Source of the DNA: Acinetobacter parvus DSM 16617 = CIP 108168
GTDB taxonomy: Bacteria; Pseudomonadota; Gammaproteobacteria; Pseudomonadales; Moraxellaceae
Assembly (NCBI RefSeq): GCF_000368025.1
Contig: NZ_KB849212.1
Location: forward strand, 1,072,733-1,136,732
Direction: 5' to 3'
Length of the DNA stretch: 64,000 nt
Under the pieces are notes generated by a model, which had not been told where the DNA came from, ran no database searches, and was given only the letters and a program-made list of their open reading frames with translations. Of this stretch, positions 17,380 through 27,109 are shown in pieces. Numbering within the stretch: position 1 is the first letter of the stretch; every line of letters begins with the position of its first letter. Position numbers and translations under genes: made by a program.

Positions 17380-19515
17380 ATGAATACAATTTTACTGATT
17401 CCAACAGGTGAAGGGGTTGGTCTTACCTCTGCCTGTTTAGGCATGATCTACGCCCTGGACTGCAAAGGCATCAATGCAGGTTTTCTCAAGCCATTTTCAC
17501 AAATTGCAGATGCAACGGTTGACCGCACCACCACCCTGTATCGTCATCTATTCCAGCGTCATTCGGTTGAACCGATTGCTTATGAAAGATTGACTCAACT
17601 GATTGCATTAGGTGAGACAGATGAATTGCTTGAAGAGGCGGTTGCCTTGCATCGCCAGATTGCGGTTAATCATGATGTGATTATTGTCGAAGGTCTTGTA
17701 CCCAATGGACAAGATCACTTTGCCAGTGAAATTAATGCCGCACTCGCACAAGCACTCGATGCACAGGTGGTTTTGGTCAGTACTGCCGATCTGGCTGATC
17801 CACGCAAAACAGCCGAAAAAGTGGATGCCCATCTACGTCCGTTTGGCGGTGCAGCCTCACCCCGCACTACAGGGGTTCTGTTCATGCGAACCAAGGGGCT
17901 TCCAGACGGCACGGCTGAAATTCCTGTCACACTTGACCCAAGCCTACGTCTGGACCAGCAAATTGCCGAATTTTCATTAGAGCTGCAACGCTATAACCGC
18001 TTTATAGGAACAGATGAGTTGCCAATTATTGGTCTGGTTCCATTCAGCAATATCCTGAGTGTGCCGCGCAGTCTGGACATTGCCCAAATTGTTAACGGAA
18101 CATGGCTGCATCAGGGCGAGGCAAAGCAACGCCGCATTTTACACACCAGCCTGATTGCCTCAAATATTGAATCTGAACTACACAAGTTTGTTGCAGGTGA
18201 ACTGATCATCAGCGCCTCACAGCGTACCGACACCCTGCTTGCAGCCAGTCTCGCCAGTAGCAATGGTACACCATTGGCAGGATTGGTTTTAACTGAACAG
18301 GCGCCACCCTCAGACAATGTTTTAGAGTTTTGCCAAAGTGCAATTAAGCAAGGTTTGCCAATTCTGCATACTTCACTTGATACACTTGAAACAGCACAAC
18401 GCTTAAATCGTTTTGGCAATGAAATTCCAATTGATGATATTGAACGCGCTGAGCAGGTTACCCGTTTTGTTTCAAGTCATATTGACAATAACTGGCTGGA
18501 TCAACATACCCAGAACAACCTACATCCTCGCCTCTCTCCATCAGCTTTCCGTTATGAGCTGGTACAGAAAGCGATTGCAGCGAAAAAACGTATTGTACTC
18601 CCAGAGGGTGATGAACCACGTACTGTACAGGCTGCCGTGATTTGCCAGACACGTGGCATTGCCCAATGTATCCTTTTGGCAAAACCAGAGTCTGTTGCCG
18701 AGGTTGCCAAGGCACGTGGGATTCAGCTCCCTGCTGATCTACAGATTATTGACCCAGACACTATCCGTGATCAATATATCGAGCCAATGGTTGAGTTACG
18801 CAGAGGCAAGCTGGATGCGTTGCAAGCCAAAGCACAATTGCAAGATACTGTTGTACTTGGCACCATGATGTTGGCCTTGGATCAGGTAGATGGTCTGGTT
18901 TCGGGAGCGATTCATACCACAGCCAATACGGTGCGACCTGCATTCCAACTCATTAAGACCGCACCGAATTACTCACTGGTATCATCGATTTTCTTTATGC
19001 TATTGCCTGATGAAGTGTGTGTCTATGGTGACTGTGCGATCAACCCTGATCCAAATGCGGAACAGCTTGCCGAAATTGCGATTCAATCCGCAGACTCAGC
19101 CAAAGCCTTTGGTCTTGACCCACGCATCGCCATGATCAGTTATTCAACAGGGACATCTGGTACAGGTGCAGATGTTGAGAAAGTCGCTGAAGCAACCAAA
19201 ATCGCACAACAACGCCGTCCAGATTTATTGATTGATGGCCCGTTGCAATACGATGCAGCTTCGGTTGAAAGTGTTGGCCGCCAGAAAGCACCTGACTCGC
19301 AAGTTGCAGGTCGTGCCAATGTGTTTATTTTCCCTGACCTAAATACAGGGAACACCACCTATAAAGCAGTACAGCGTGCGGCTAATGTCGTTAGTGTTGG
19401 CCCAATGCTGCAAGGTTTGAACAAGCCAGTGAACGACTTGTCTCGCGGTGCTTTGGTCGATGATATTGTGTTTACCATTGCATTGACGGCAATTCAGGCA
19501 AAACAGCAAGATTAA
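17380..19515 (+). CDS. pta: Phosphate acetyltransferase, long (three-domain) form
   Basis: This 711-residue protein is the long enterobacterial-type Pta. It has an N-terminal P-loop-like domain (PTGEGVGLTS at residues 8-17), a DRTGG-type central domain (about 215-330) and a C-terminal phosphotransacetylase domain (about 380-705). The last contains the conserved YSTGTSG and DGPLQYDAA blocks. It converts acetyl-CoA and phosphate to acetyl phosphate. The N-terminal domains respond to metabolites such as pyruvate and NADH in E. coli. It is co-transcribed with ackA, and no clear terminator follows. Confidence 0.96.
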   Translation: MNTILLIPTGEGVGLTSACLGMIYALDCKGINAGFLKPFSQIADATVDRTTTLYRHLFQRHSVEPIAYERLTQLIALGETDELLEEAVALHRQIAVNHDVIIVEGLVPNGQDHFASEINAALAQALDAQVVLVSTADLADPRKTAEKVDAHLRPFGGAASPRTTGVLFMRTKGLPDGTAEIPVTLDPSLRLDQQIAEFSLELQRYNRFIGTDELPIIGLVPFSNILSVPRSLDIAQIVNGTWLHQGEAKQRRILHTSLIASNIESELHKFVAGELIISASQRTDTLLAASLASSNGTPLAGLVLTEQAPPSDNVLEFCQSAIKQGLPILHTSLDTLETAQRLNRFGNEIPIDDIERAEQVTRFVSSHIDNNWLDQHTQNNLHPRLSPSAFRYELVQKAIAAKKRIVLPEGDEPRTVQAAVICQTRGIAQCILLAKPESVAEVAKARGIQLPADLQIIDPDTIRDQYIEPMVELRRGKLDALQAKAQLQDTVVLGTMMLALDQVDGLVSGAIHTTANTVRPAFQLIKTAPNYSLVSSIFFMLLPDEVCVYGDCAINPDPNAEQLAEIAIQSADSAKAFGLDPRIAMISYSTGTSGTGADVEKVAEATKIAQQRRPDLLIDGPLQYDAASVESVGRQKAPDSQVAGRANVFIFPDLNTGNTTYKAVQRAANVVSVGPMLQGLNKPVNDLSRGALVDDIVFTIALTAIQAKQQD

Positions 19516-19649
19516 ACAACTTGCGATAACTATCTGCTTTACATAAAAATGTTTAAGCAGATAAGTTTTACCCGTTGAATCAAATCTTTTTGTTTTGAAT
19601 GAAGTACTCATAGTACCATGAGTCATCATAAGTTTTTTGTATAGACATT

Positions 19650-19763
19650 TGCCTTACTTTTGACTGGGCAAAAGTAACAAAACCCCTCTGTTAGACTGAT
19701 GGTACATCCCTGTAAACCACAGTCTAACAAGGTAGCATCCATGCCACCTATCACGAGAGCAAA
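19650..19763 (+). repeat. Degenerate intergenic repeat, copy B
   Basis: It matches the block order of the sequence at 11806-11923: TGCCTT, hairpin with AAAAGTAAC, CATCCATG, then AGAGcAAAT. This copy has two perfect inverted repeats: TTACTTTTG (19654-19662) with CAAAAGTAA (19669-19677), and TGTTAGACTG (19689-19698) with CAGTCTAACA (19720-19729). It lies between pta and a broken AraC-type gene whose 5' part is missing. Confidence 0.55.
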
Positions 19764-19825
19764 TGCTCATGAAGTAAAATAAGAAGCATCGAGACCTCTT
19801 GTATATCAAACAAGCGGGACCACCT

Positions 19826-20026
19826 CTTTTCAAGCAATCCATGCACATGCCACCGCATCAATATGTGATGCAACGCCGACTTGAGCTGTCTCATCAGGCA
19901 CTAGAGTTGACCACAGCAAATTTGACCGAAATTACTACAAATTACGGTTTCAGTTCAAGCAGCCATTTTAGCCATCGCTTTAAAAAGCATTTTGGCTATA
20001 GTCCATCTCAACTGAGAAAAAACTAA
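19826..20026 (+). pseudogene. AraC-family regulator, C-terminal remnant
   Basis: About 66 residues match the end of the AraC DNA-binding domain: FKQS..MPPHQYVMQRRLE, then a complete second helix-turn-helix (LTEITTNYGFSSSSHFSHRFKKHFG) and the terminal SPSQLRK. The effector domain and first helix-turn-helix are absent, and the sequence just upstream is the repeat at 19650-19763. A fragment this short would lack the usual regulatory parts. It is most likely the tail of a gene lost by deletion; a stand-alone small regulator is less likely. Confidence 0.75.
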
Positions 20027-20174
20027 AATCCAAAGCGCATCTTTTGTTGATGCAATTTAGATCAAAGCTTCGCTTTAGACCTTTAGCCAAATCTAAGCTA
20101 AAACTCCCACATTCATTCCTTTTTGTCATATAATTTAGCCCGCCAGCTAATCGCCCGCTCAAGAGAAATTTGAT

Positions 20175-21698
20175 ATGACAACGATCATCAAACAAGATGA
20201 CTTGATTACATCAATCAAGGATGCCCTGCAGTTTATTTCCTACTATCACCCACAAGACTTCATCCAAGCGATGAGCCGTGCTTATGATCGTGAAGAAAAC
20301 AAAGCTGCAAAAGATGCAATTGCTCAAATCCTCATCAACTCACGTATGTGTGCTGAAGGTCATCGACCAATCTGTCAAGATACAGGGATCGTCAACGTTT
20401 TCCTTGAAGTCGGCTTAGATGTTAAATTTGATTTAACCATGAGCTTAGACGATGCAGTGAACGAAGGTGTACGCCAAGGTTACTTAGAAAACTCAAACGT
20501 ACTTCGTGCTTCAGTGCTTGCTGATCCAGCTTTTGGTCGTAAGAATACTAAAGACAATACACCTGCTGTCATCCACTACAAACTCGTACCAGGTAATAAA
20601 GTTGATATTACCGTTGCAGCTAAAGGTGGTGGTTCAGAAAATAAATCCAAACTTGCGATGCTAAACCCATCTGATTCAATCGTAGATTGGGTACTTAAAA
20701 CTGTACCAACAATGGGTGCAGGCTGGTGTCCACCAGGTATGCTCGGTATTGGTATCGGTGGTACTGCAGAAAAAGCCATGATGCTTGCAAAAGAAGCACT
20801 CATGGAAGAAATCAACATGGACGAATTACTTCGTCGTGGTCCACAAAGCAAGATGGAAGAACTCCGTATCGAGATCTTCGAAAAAGTAAATGCATTGGGT
20901 ATTGGTGCTCAAGGTCTTGGTGGTTTGACGACTGTTCTTGATATTAAAATCAAGGATTACCCATGTCACGCTGCGGGTAAACCAGTGGGTATGATTCCGA
21001 ACTGTGCGGCCACACGCCACGCACACTTCCAGTTAGATGGTACAGGCGTAGCACACATCCAAGCACCTAAACTTGAAGACTACCCTGCCGTAACTTGGGA
21101 TTCATCTCAATCAAAACGTGTGAATCTAGATACGATCACACAAGAAGAAATGAATTCTTGGAAACCAGGCGATACTTTACTTCTTAACGGTACAATTTAT
21201 ACAGGTCGTGATGCTGCACATAAGCGCATGGTCGACATGTTAAATAATGGTGAAGAACTTCCAGTCGACTTAAAAGGTAAATTCATTTACTACGTTGGTC
21301 CTGTTGATCCTGTTCGTGATGAAGTCGTTGGTCCTGCTGGTCCTACAACTGCAACGCGTATGGATAAATTTACCCGTCAAGTCTTAGAAGCAACTGGCTT
21401 GTTCGGCATGATCGGTAAAGCGGATCGTGGTCCAGCGGCTGTTGAAGCAATCAAAGACAATAAAGCAACTTACTTAATGGCTGTGGGTGGCGCTGCTTAC
21501 CTCGTTTCTAAAGCTGTACGTGAAGCTGAAGTTGTTGCATTTGCTGACCTAGGTATGGAAGCAATCTACAAATTTGTGGTTGAAGATATGCCTGTTTCTG
21601 TTGCCGTTGATGTGAATGGTACGTCTATCCACGCAACTGCTCCAAAAATCTGGCAAGCAAAAATTGGTAAAATTCCAGTGGTTGATGCTGCTCAATAA
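20175..21698 (+). CDS. Class I (iron-sulfur) fumarate hydratase
   Basis: The 507-residue protein joins the alpha-type and beta-type class I fumarase domains in one chain. Conserved points include CQDTG (residue 65) with the iron-sulfur cysteines, GAGWCPPG around residue 181, and GPAGPTTATRMD and GKADRG in the C-terminal half. It interconverts fumarate and malate in the TCA cycle with an oxygen-sensitive [4Fe-4S] cluster. It is monocistronic, with a strong terminator. Length fits FumA/FumB-type enzymes. Confidence 0.94.
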   Translation: MTTIIKQDDLITSIKDALQFISYYHPQDFIQAMSRAYDREENKAAKDAIAQILINSRMCAEGHRPICQDTGIVNVFLEVGLDVKFDLTMSLDDAVNEGVRQGYLENSNVLRASVLADPAFGRKNTKDNTPAVIHYKLVPGNKVDITVAAKGGGSENKSKLAMLNPSDSIVDWVLKTVPTMGAGWCPPGMLGIGIGGTAEKAMMLAKEALMEEINMDELLRRGPQSKMEELRIEIFEKVNALGIGAQGLGGLTTVLDIKIKDYPCHAAGKPVGMIPNCAATRHAHFQLDGTGVAHIQAPKLEDYPAVTWDSSQSKRVNLDTITQEEMNSWKPGDTLLLNGTIYTGRDAAHKRMVDMLNNGEELPVDLKGKFIYYVGPVDPVRDEVVGPAGPTTATRMDKFTRQVLEATGLFGMIGKADRGPAAVEAIKDNKATYLMAVGGAAYLVSKAVREAEVVAFADLGMEAIYKFVVEDMPVSVAVDVNGTSIHATAPKIWQAKIGKIPVVDAAQ

Positions 21699-21711
21699 CG
21701 CCTTTATCAGA

Positions 21712-21747
21712 AAAATAGCCGAATCATTGTATTCGGCTATTTTTTTG
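21712..21747 (+). terminator. Fumarase terminator
   Basis: A 14-base perfect stem, AAAAATAGCCGAAT (21712-21725) with ATTCGGCTATTTTT (21732-21745), six-base loop, T-run. Confidence 0.92.
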
Positions 21748-21799
21748 CCCAGTGCTTCTGTTAGATTATAAAAAACAAAACAACAATAAGGACAAAAAC

Positions 21800-22342
21800 A
21801 TGAATAGAAATATATCGAGCGTGCTGGTTGGTTTATGCCTGATCAGCACCATGCAAAGTGTCTTTGCCACACCAGCACGAACCCAGTCTGTAAAAGAGCT
21901 GATCAAACTGAGTGAGTTTGAAAATATCCTATATACCTCTTTGGATGAAATGCAGCCGACATTGGATTCAGAAGCTGAAAACATCCTGCTAAGGGTGTTA
22001 AACAAGGATAAATTAACCACCACACAGGAACAGCTGGCTGTACTCGAACTCAGCCAATTGTTGAAAGACACCAGTTCAAAAGTGTTTGCCCGACCCGAAA
22101 CCTTACAGGCCATAGAAAAAATTTATGCCGAGACATTAAGTGAGGAAGAAGTACAGGCTTATTTAAAATTCCTAAAAACGCCTGAGGGTAGATCCATTAA
22201 TCAAAAAACATTGAAAATCAGCACCAATGTTTTTCAGTATATGAGTCATTTGAGCCAGCAAAGCCTGAATGATCCAGAGCAAAGCTCACAACTAAAGGAA
22301 CAGTTCCTAACCATCATCAAACCACTGGTTCAACCTGAATAG
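21800..22342 (+). CDS. DUF2059 periplasmic protein
   Basis: The predicted 180-residue protein begins with a signal peptide ending near SVFA, then a DUF2059-type helical domain with the typical LSEEEVQAYLKFLKTPEGRSI block around residues 118-138. Function of the family is unknown. The ATG at 21800 follows AAGGAC. A second protein with the same C-terminal block is cut by the right edge of the window (63779-64000). Confidence 0.8.
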   Translation: MNRNISSVLVGLCLISTMQSVFATPARTQSVKELIKLSEFENILYTSLDEMQPTLDSEAENILLRVLNKDKLTTTQEQLAVLELSQLLKDTSSKVFARPETLQAIEKIYAETLSEEEVQAYLKFLKTPEGRSINQKTLKISTNVFQYMSHLSQQSLNDPEQSSQLKEQFLTIIKPLVQPE

Positions 22343-22360
22343 TCCCTGTTCTGTGTCAGT

Positions 22361-23077
22361 TTACCAGGTTAAGGGATTCCAGATTTTAAATGGCTTGACC
22401 AAAAGCACTTCAGACTTTTCATCATATTTAACGGGCTTGAGCTCCTGAGGCTTGGCACGAACCTCTCCCGATTCATCCTGTGCAACAAAGTTGTAGCTCG
22501 AAGATTTTAAACGGGTAAACGCGATTTCCTGACGGGCGACCTTGTCAGGCACCACCATCCACGGACCCGTATACTCACTGCGGGAAATCTTGTTTTCCTC
22601 ATCATATTTGATGAAATAGGTTTGCGCGGCATCCACTGTCAGGTCCAGATATTTCGGTTTCTGAAAATGTAATCCTGCTAAAGGACGGCTTGCACTGAAA
22701 CGATAAGTTCCCGCAGGGAGTTCAACCCAGTAATAATGATTATGTAACAGGCTTGGAATACGATGACCATTGATAAACAGGTTGACCGCCGCAATTTCCT
22801 GACGGTTCCAGCGCGAATCTGGTCGATACAGATACACAACAGCCGCCTGTTCATTTTGTGGTTTAACTGGTGTGAAGTATTGACCCAACTTTTGATTGAC
22901 CCAACCGCCTACAGTGAAGCCACCCATATGGTATTGATCAAACAAGCCTGGTTCTTTTTCAGTATCCACTGGTGGTAGCGTTGCAGTCAGTGCTGCTGGT
23001 TTTTCCTCAACGGCCTTGTGGCTTTGACAGCCAGCCAATACCCCAGCACAACATAATGACAATATTAAATAACGCAT
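22361..23077 (-). CDS. Lipoprotein with DUF2846-like domain
   Basis: The 238-residue protein has a lipoprotein signal (LCCAGVLAGC) and a central domain with the block AAVVYLYRPD, then INGHRIPSLLHNHYYWVELPAG. This resembles DUF2846 envelope proteins. The ATG at 23077 is preceded by GAGGGA six bases away, so the longer TTG start was not used. The role is unknown. It is convergent with the DUF2059 gene; the two genes end 18 bp apart. Confidence 0.78.
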   Translation of the reverse strand: MRYLILSLCCAGVLAGCQSHKAVEEKPAALTATLPPVDTEKEPGLFDQYHMGGFTVGGWVNQKLGQYFTPVKPQNEQAAVVYLYRPDSRWNRQEIAAVNLFINGHRIPSLLHNHYYWVELPAGTYRFSASRPLAGLHFQKPKYLDLTVDAAQTYFIKYDEENKISRSEYTGPWMVVPDKVARQEIAFTRLKSSSYNFVAQDESGEVRAKPQELKPVKYDEKSEVLLVKPFKIWNPLTW

Positions 23078-23177
23078 GACATCCCTCAAGGCGTTTTCTT
23101 GAATTTATTGTTAACAGCGCAAAACTATGCGGATTTTCCAATTTTTAAGATTAACACCTCACTGACCAATTGCAAAT

Positions 23178-23215
23178 AAAAAAAGCATGAAAAGCTAAAC
23201 CTTTCATGCTTTTTT
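23178..23215 (-). terminator. clpX terminator
   Basis: Stem AGCATGAAA (23184-23192) with TTTCATGCT (23202-23210) and runs of A and T on the two sides. It lies just beyond clpX and may act in both directions. Confidence 0.85.
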
Positions 23216-23238
23216 AGATGAGTGATAAACCGTTGCAG

Positions 23239-24549
23239 TTAGGCCGATTTGGAATCAATCACTTTCAGGTCTTTTTTTTCCACCAGTTCAGGCGTGGTCA
23301 CCTGCGGCAAACGCTCAGCCTTATAGGTTGGTTTTGCGGTGCCATTGATCACGGCTTCATCCACAATCACTGTACCAACGTCTGTACGGCTTGGTAAATC
23401 GTACATGGTTTCAAGCAAAACATTTTCCAGAATTGAACGTAGACCACGTGCACCCGTATTGCGTTCCAGCGCTTTCTTCGCCACCGCACGCAATGCAGAC
23501 TCATCAAACACCAGATCCACATCTTCCATTGTGAACAGGTATTGATATTGGCGTGTCAATGCATTCTTCGGTTCTGTCAGAATCTGCATCAGCGCTTCTT
23601 CATCCAGCTCCTCCAAAGTGGCAATCACAGGCAAACGGCCAATGAATTCAGGAATCAAGCCAAACTTGACCAGATCAGTTGCCTCGACCTGACGGAACAA
23701 TTCAGAGATTTTCTTACGATCATCCTTGTTCTTCACATCAGCGGTAAAGCCGATCCCGCCCTTTTCCTGACGCTGCTGGACAATTTTTTCCAGACCAGAG
23801 AATGCGCCACCACAAATAAACAGGATATTTGAGGTATCAATCTGGATAAATTCCTGTTGAGGATGCTTACGTCCACCTTGAGGTGGAATTGAGGCAACAG
23901 TACCCTCAATCATTTTCAACAGTGCCTGCTGTACACCCTCACCCGAAACATCACGGGTAATGGATGGATTTTCAGACTTACGGGTGATCTTGTCGATCTC
24001 ATCAATATAGATAATGCCTTTCTGGGCTTTCTCTACATCATAGTCTGCTTTCTGCAATAGCTTCTGCACGATGTTTTCAACATCTTCACCCACATAACCT
24101 GCTTCCGTGAGTGTAGTCGCATCTGCCATGGCAAATGGAACATCCAGCAAGCGGGCAAGTGTTTGCGCCAGCAAGGTTTTACCTGATCCCGTTGGACCAA
24201 TCAGTAGGATGTTACTTTTTGCGATTTCAACATCCTGATGTTTATGGTGGGATTGCCCAACTTTCAACCGTTTGTAGTGGTTATACACAGCAACAGACAG
24301 GGTTTTTTTCGCAATATCCTGTCCAATGACATATTGGTCAAGGGCAGCACGTATTTCATGTGGCTTAGGCAATGCCTTGCTTGCCCAATCCCCCGCTTCA
24401 ACCTGTTGGCTGGTTTGTACCAGGTCCAAACAGACATCCACACACTCATTACAAATATATGCGTCCTCACCAGCAATCAATTTTCCAACTTCCGATTGCG
24501 TCTTACCACAAAATGAACAATGTTTTTGTCCTTGAGGATGTTCGGACAT
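23239..24549 (-). CDS. clpX: ATP-dependent Clp protease ATP-binding subunit ClpX
   Basis: The 436-residue protein has the N-terminal C4 zinc finger (CSFCGKT...CNEC, residues 12-38) and an AAA+ domain with Walker A GPTGSGKT and Walker B IIYIDEID. The IGF-type ClpP-docking loop is present (GIGFTADV). It unfolds tagged substrates and feeds them to ClpP. It follows clpP by 41 bp on the same strand. Confidence 0.97.
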   Translation of the reverse strand: MSEHPQGQKHCSFCGKTQSEVGKLIAGEDAYICNECVDVCLDLVQTSQQVEAGDWASKALPKPHEIRAALDQYVIGQDIAKKTLSVAVYNHYKRLKVGQSHHKHQDVEIAKSNILLIGPTGSGKTLLAQTLARLLDVPFAMADATTLTEAGYVGEDVENIVQKLLQKADYDVEKAQKGIIYIDEIDKITRKSENPSITRDVSGEGVQQALLKMIEGTVASIPPQGGRKHPQQEFIQIDTSNILFICGGAFSGLEKIVQQRQEKGGIGFTADVKNKDDRKKISELFRQVEATDLVKFGLIPEFIGRLPVIATLEELDEEALMQILTEPKNALTRQYQYLFTMEDVDLVFDESALRAVAKKALERNTGARGLRSILENVLLETMYDLPSRTDVGTVIVDEAVINGTAKPTYKAERLPQVTTPELVEKKDLKVIDSKSA

Positions 24550-24590
24550 ATTTACTCCACAACTTAAATCTTAAACCTAGTTTTCAAAAA

Positions 24591-25196
24591 TCAAGGACGC
24601 TTGCTCAGGACCTGATCAACCAAACCATATTCTTTTGCCGCCTGTGCAGTCATAAAGTTGTCACGGTCTGTATCACGTGCGACAGTTTCATAGTTCTGAC
24701 CACTATGCTCAGCCATCAAACGGTTTAAACGTTCTTTGATAAAGAGAATCTCACGCGCGTGAATTTCAATGTCAGAAGCCTGACCACGGAAACCACCCAA
24801 CGGCTGGTGAATCATGACACGGGCATTTTCAAGACAATAACGCTTGCCCTTGGCACCCGCATTCAACAGGAATGCACCCATCGATGCCGCCTGCCCCATA
24901 CAGTAGGTCACCACATCTGGCTTGATGAACTGCATGGTGTCATAAATTGCCATACCCGCAGTCACTGAACCGCCTGGTGAGTTAATATAAAGATGGATAT
25001 CTTTCTCTGGATTTTCAGCTTCCAGAAACAACATCTGCGCAACGATTAAATTGGCCATGTTGTCTTCAACTTCACCTGTTAAAAAAATCACACGCTCACG
25101 TAACAGGCGTGAATAAATATCAAAAGAACGCTCACCACGAGAGGATTGTTCAACGACAACAGGAACTAAAGCATTTTCAATTGTTGGAACATACAT
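24591..25196 (-). CDS. clpP: ATP-dependent Clp protease proteolytic subunit ClpP
   Basis: The 201-residue serine protease has a complete catalytic triad by alignment with E. coli ClpP: Ser105 (AASMG), His130 (MIHQPLGG) and Asp179. It forms the tetradecameric chamber used by ClpX, encoded next. A terminator separates it from tig, so clpPX probably also has its own promoter within 25197-25349. Confidence 0.97.
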   Translation of the reverse strand: MYVPTIENALVPVVVEQSSRGERSFDIYSRLLRERVIFLTGEVEDNMANLIVAQMLFLEAENPEKDIHLYINSPGGSVTAGMAIYDTMQFIKPDVVTYCMGQAASMGAFLLNAGAKGKRYCLENARVMIHQPLGGFRGQASDIEIHAREILFIKERLNRLMAEHSGQNYETVARDTDRDNFMTAQAAKEYGLVDQVLSKRP

Positions 25197-25349
25197 AGGT
25201 TTATTTATTCCTAAATTATTCTGGCTCGATCTATGCCAACAATATGAGGGATAATCGATGAAATTGCAAAAGGTTCAGCCTGAAATATTCGATTATTTAT
25301 GGCAAAACCGAGTCATTTTTCGACAAATTAACACTTTCATAACACGCAT

Positions 25350-25375
25350 AAAAAAAGGCGCATCAAGCGCCTTTC
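25350..25375 (-). terminator. Trigger factor gene terminator
   Basis: Reading leftward, stem AAAGGCGC with GCGCCTTT (25367-25374 and 25354-25361), five-base loop, then a T-run. It lies between tig and clpP and may let part of the transcription through. Confidence 0.85.
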
Positions 25376-25393
25376 TTCTAAACTTTTAAAAGA

Positions 25394-26725
25394 TTAGCCA
25401 CGGCGTGCCTGTTGCTCTTTTAACAAGTCTTCATAACTTATATTTACATCATTTACTTTAGCAGAAGCCAGGATGTGGTCAACAACCTGATCTTCCAGCA
25501 CAACAGCTTCAATTTGAGCGCGTTGCTGCTTGTCATTTTTGAAGTATTCAACCACTTCTGCTGGGTCTTCATAAGAAGAAGCCATATCGTCGATATAAGC
25601 ATCAACACGTGCCTGATCAACTTCAAGTTTAGCATCAGCCAATACTTTGCTCACCAACACACCAAGTTTCACTGATTTTTCAGCTTGCTCCTTGAACAAC
25701 TCATCTGGAAGCATGCTGCTGTCAAATGCGCCTGCACCCTGACCACCAAATTGTTGAGTGAACTGCTGGATCATTTGTTGACGTTGACGGTCAATTTCCT
25801 GGGCAACCATAGAAGCTGGAACTTCGATTTCGTTTGCAGCAACAAGGGCATCAAACGCAGCTTGTTTAACCTGGTTACGCAGACCGTTGCGAACTTCACG
25901 TTCCATGTTCTTACGAACATCAGCCTTTAACTTGTCCAAGCCTTCTTCTTCAGTCAAGCCAAAGATTTTTAGGAATTCAGCATCGATTTCTGGAAGTTTC
26001 TGTTTTTCAACAAGCTTCAGAGTGATCTTGAACTGGGCAGCTTTACCCGCCAGGTTTTCAGCCTGATAGTCTTCAGGGAAAGTCACATCAATCACTTTCT
26101 CTTCGCCTTTCTTCATGCCAACGATACCGTCTTCAAAGCCAGGGATCATACGACCTGAACCAAGAACCAGTTTAAAGTCTTCAGCAGAACCGCCCTCAAA
26201 CTTCTCACCATCAACAGTACCTTCGAAGTCGAAAGTCACCTGCATGTCTTTCTTCGCCATACCCTTGGTTTCAGTCCAAGAAGCGCGTTGCTTTTGCAGG
26301 TTCTCAATCATGGTATCAACATCTTTGTCGTTGATTTCTGAAGCCTTGCGTTCAACTTCCAAATCGGCAAAAGTCTTCACTTCCACTTCTGGATAAACTT
26401 CAACAATTGCTTCATACACTAAAGCGCCATCTTTGTTTTCAACTTTCTCAATGTTCGGCATACCTACCGCATTGATTTTTTCTTGTTGAATTGCTTCGAA
26501 CACAGTGTCGCGAATGATTTCATTCACCACTTCCTGATAAATGCCCGCACCATATTCACGGCGAACAACGTTTAAAGGCACCTTACCTGGACGGAAGCCG
26601 TTGATCTTCACAGTTTTGGCAGTGCGTTTTAAGCGAGCTTCAAATTGCTCGTTAACACGGCTCGTCGGTACAGAAACATTTAAACGACGGGCAACGCCCG
26701 AAACCGCTTCAGTCGTTACTTGCAT
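25394..26725 (-). CDS. tig: Trigger factor
   Basis: The 443-residue chaperone has the N-terminal ribosome-binding domain with the GFRPGKVP signature loop (residues 43-50), an FKBP-type peptidyl-prolyl isomerase domain (about 150-240) and the C-terminal helical arms. It binds nascent chains at the ribosome exit tunnel. The order tig-clpP-clpX is the common bacterial arrangement. Length and motifs are normal. Confidence 0.97.
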   Translation of the reverse strand: MQVTTEAVSGVARRLNVSVPTSRVNEQFEARLKRTAKTVKINGFRPGKVPLNVVRREYGAGIYQEVVNEIIRDTVFEAIQQEKINAVGMPNIEKVENKDGALVYEAIVEVYPEVEVKTFADLEVERKASEINDKDVDTMIENLQKQRASWTETKGMAKKDMQVTFDFEGTVDGEKFEGGSAEDFKLVLGSGRMIPGFEDGIVGMKKGEEKVIDVTFPEDYQAENLAGKAAQFKITLKLVEKQKLPEIDAEFLKIFGLTEEEGLDKLKADVRKNMEREVRNGLRNQVKQAAFDALVAANEIEVPASMVAQEIDRQRQQMIQQFTQQFGGQGAGAFDSSMLPDELFKEQAEKSVKLGVLVSKVLADAKLEVDQARVDAYIDDMASSYEDPAEVVEYFKNDKQQRAQIEAVVLEDQVVDHILASAKVNDVNISYEDLLKEQQARRG

Positions 26726-27109
26726 GGCTTCCTCGATATATAGTTAGTAGTAACAATTTTTAAAGTGCCACATTATATGACAACTTTGCAGATATACAAA
26801 ATTCGACAAGCATTCTAGCAGTAAAAGTTGATCTGAACATATCAGCAAGTCATCCACGATTTATTATTTTTCATAGTTTATGAATAAACTCGGTTGTTCT
26901 TGGGTAATTTCGTGAAGAATTCTATTAGATCAATATATGCTTAATTTTCACCCAATCAATTACAACATAATCTTACATTTCACTACTATTCTATTTCTTT
27001 TTCCAAATTTATATGATCTGAGCATCGTTAAATCCAATCGAGAAAAATTGCATATAAGAATAAGAATAATTATTATTTGCATGAATTTTAAGGTTTACAT
27101 GGATACGAT
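26726..27109. other. Divergent promoter region between tig and the iron receptor
   Basis: The 384-bp AT-rich gap holds the tig promoter on one strand and the receptor promoter on the other. A Fur-like site is annotated at 27059-27077. No credible gene was seen in it. Confidence 0.55.
27059..27077. promoter_or_regulatory. Candidate Fur box upstream of piuA
   Basis: The 19-bp AT-rich imperfect palindrome here agrees with the classical Fur consensus at 14 of 19 positions by hand alignment. It lies 33 bp before the receptor start codon, where binding would block transcription when iron is plentiful. Confidence 0.5.
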
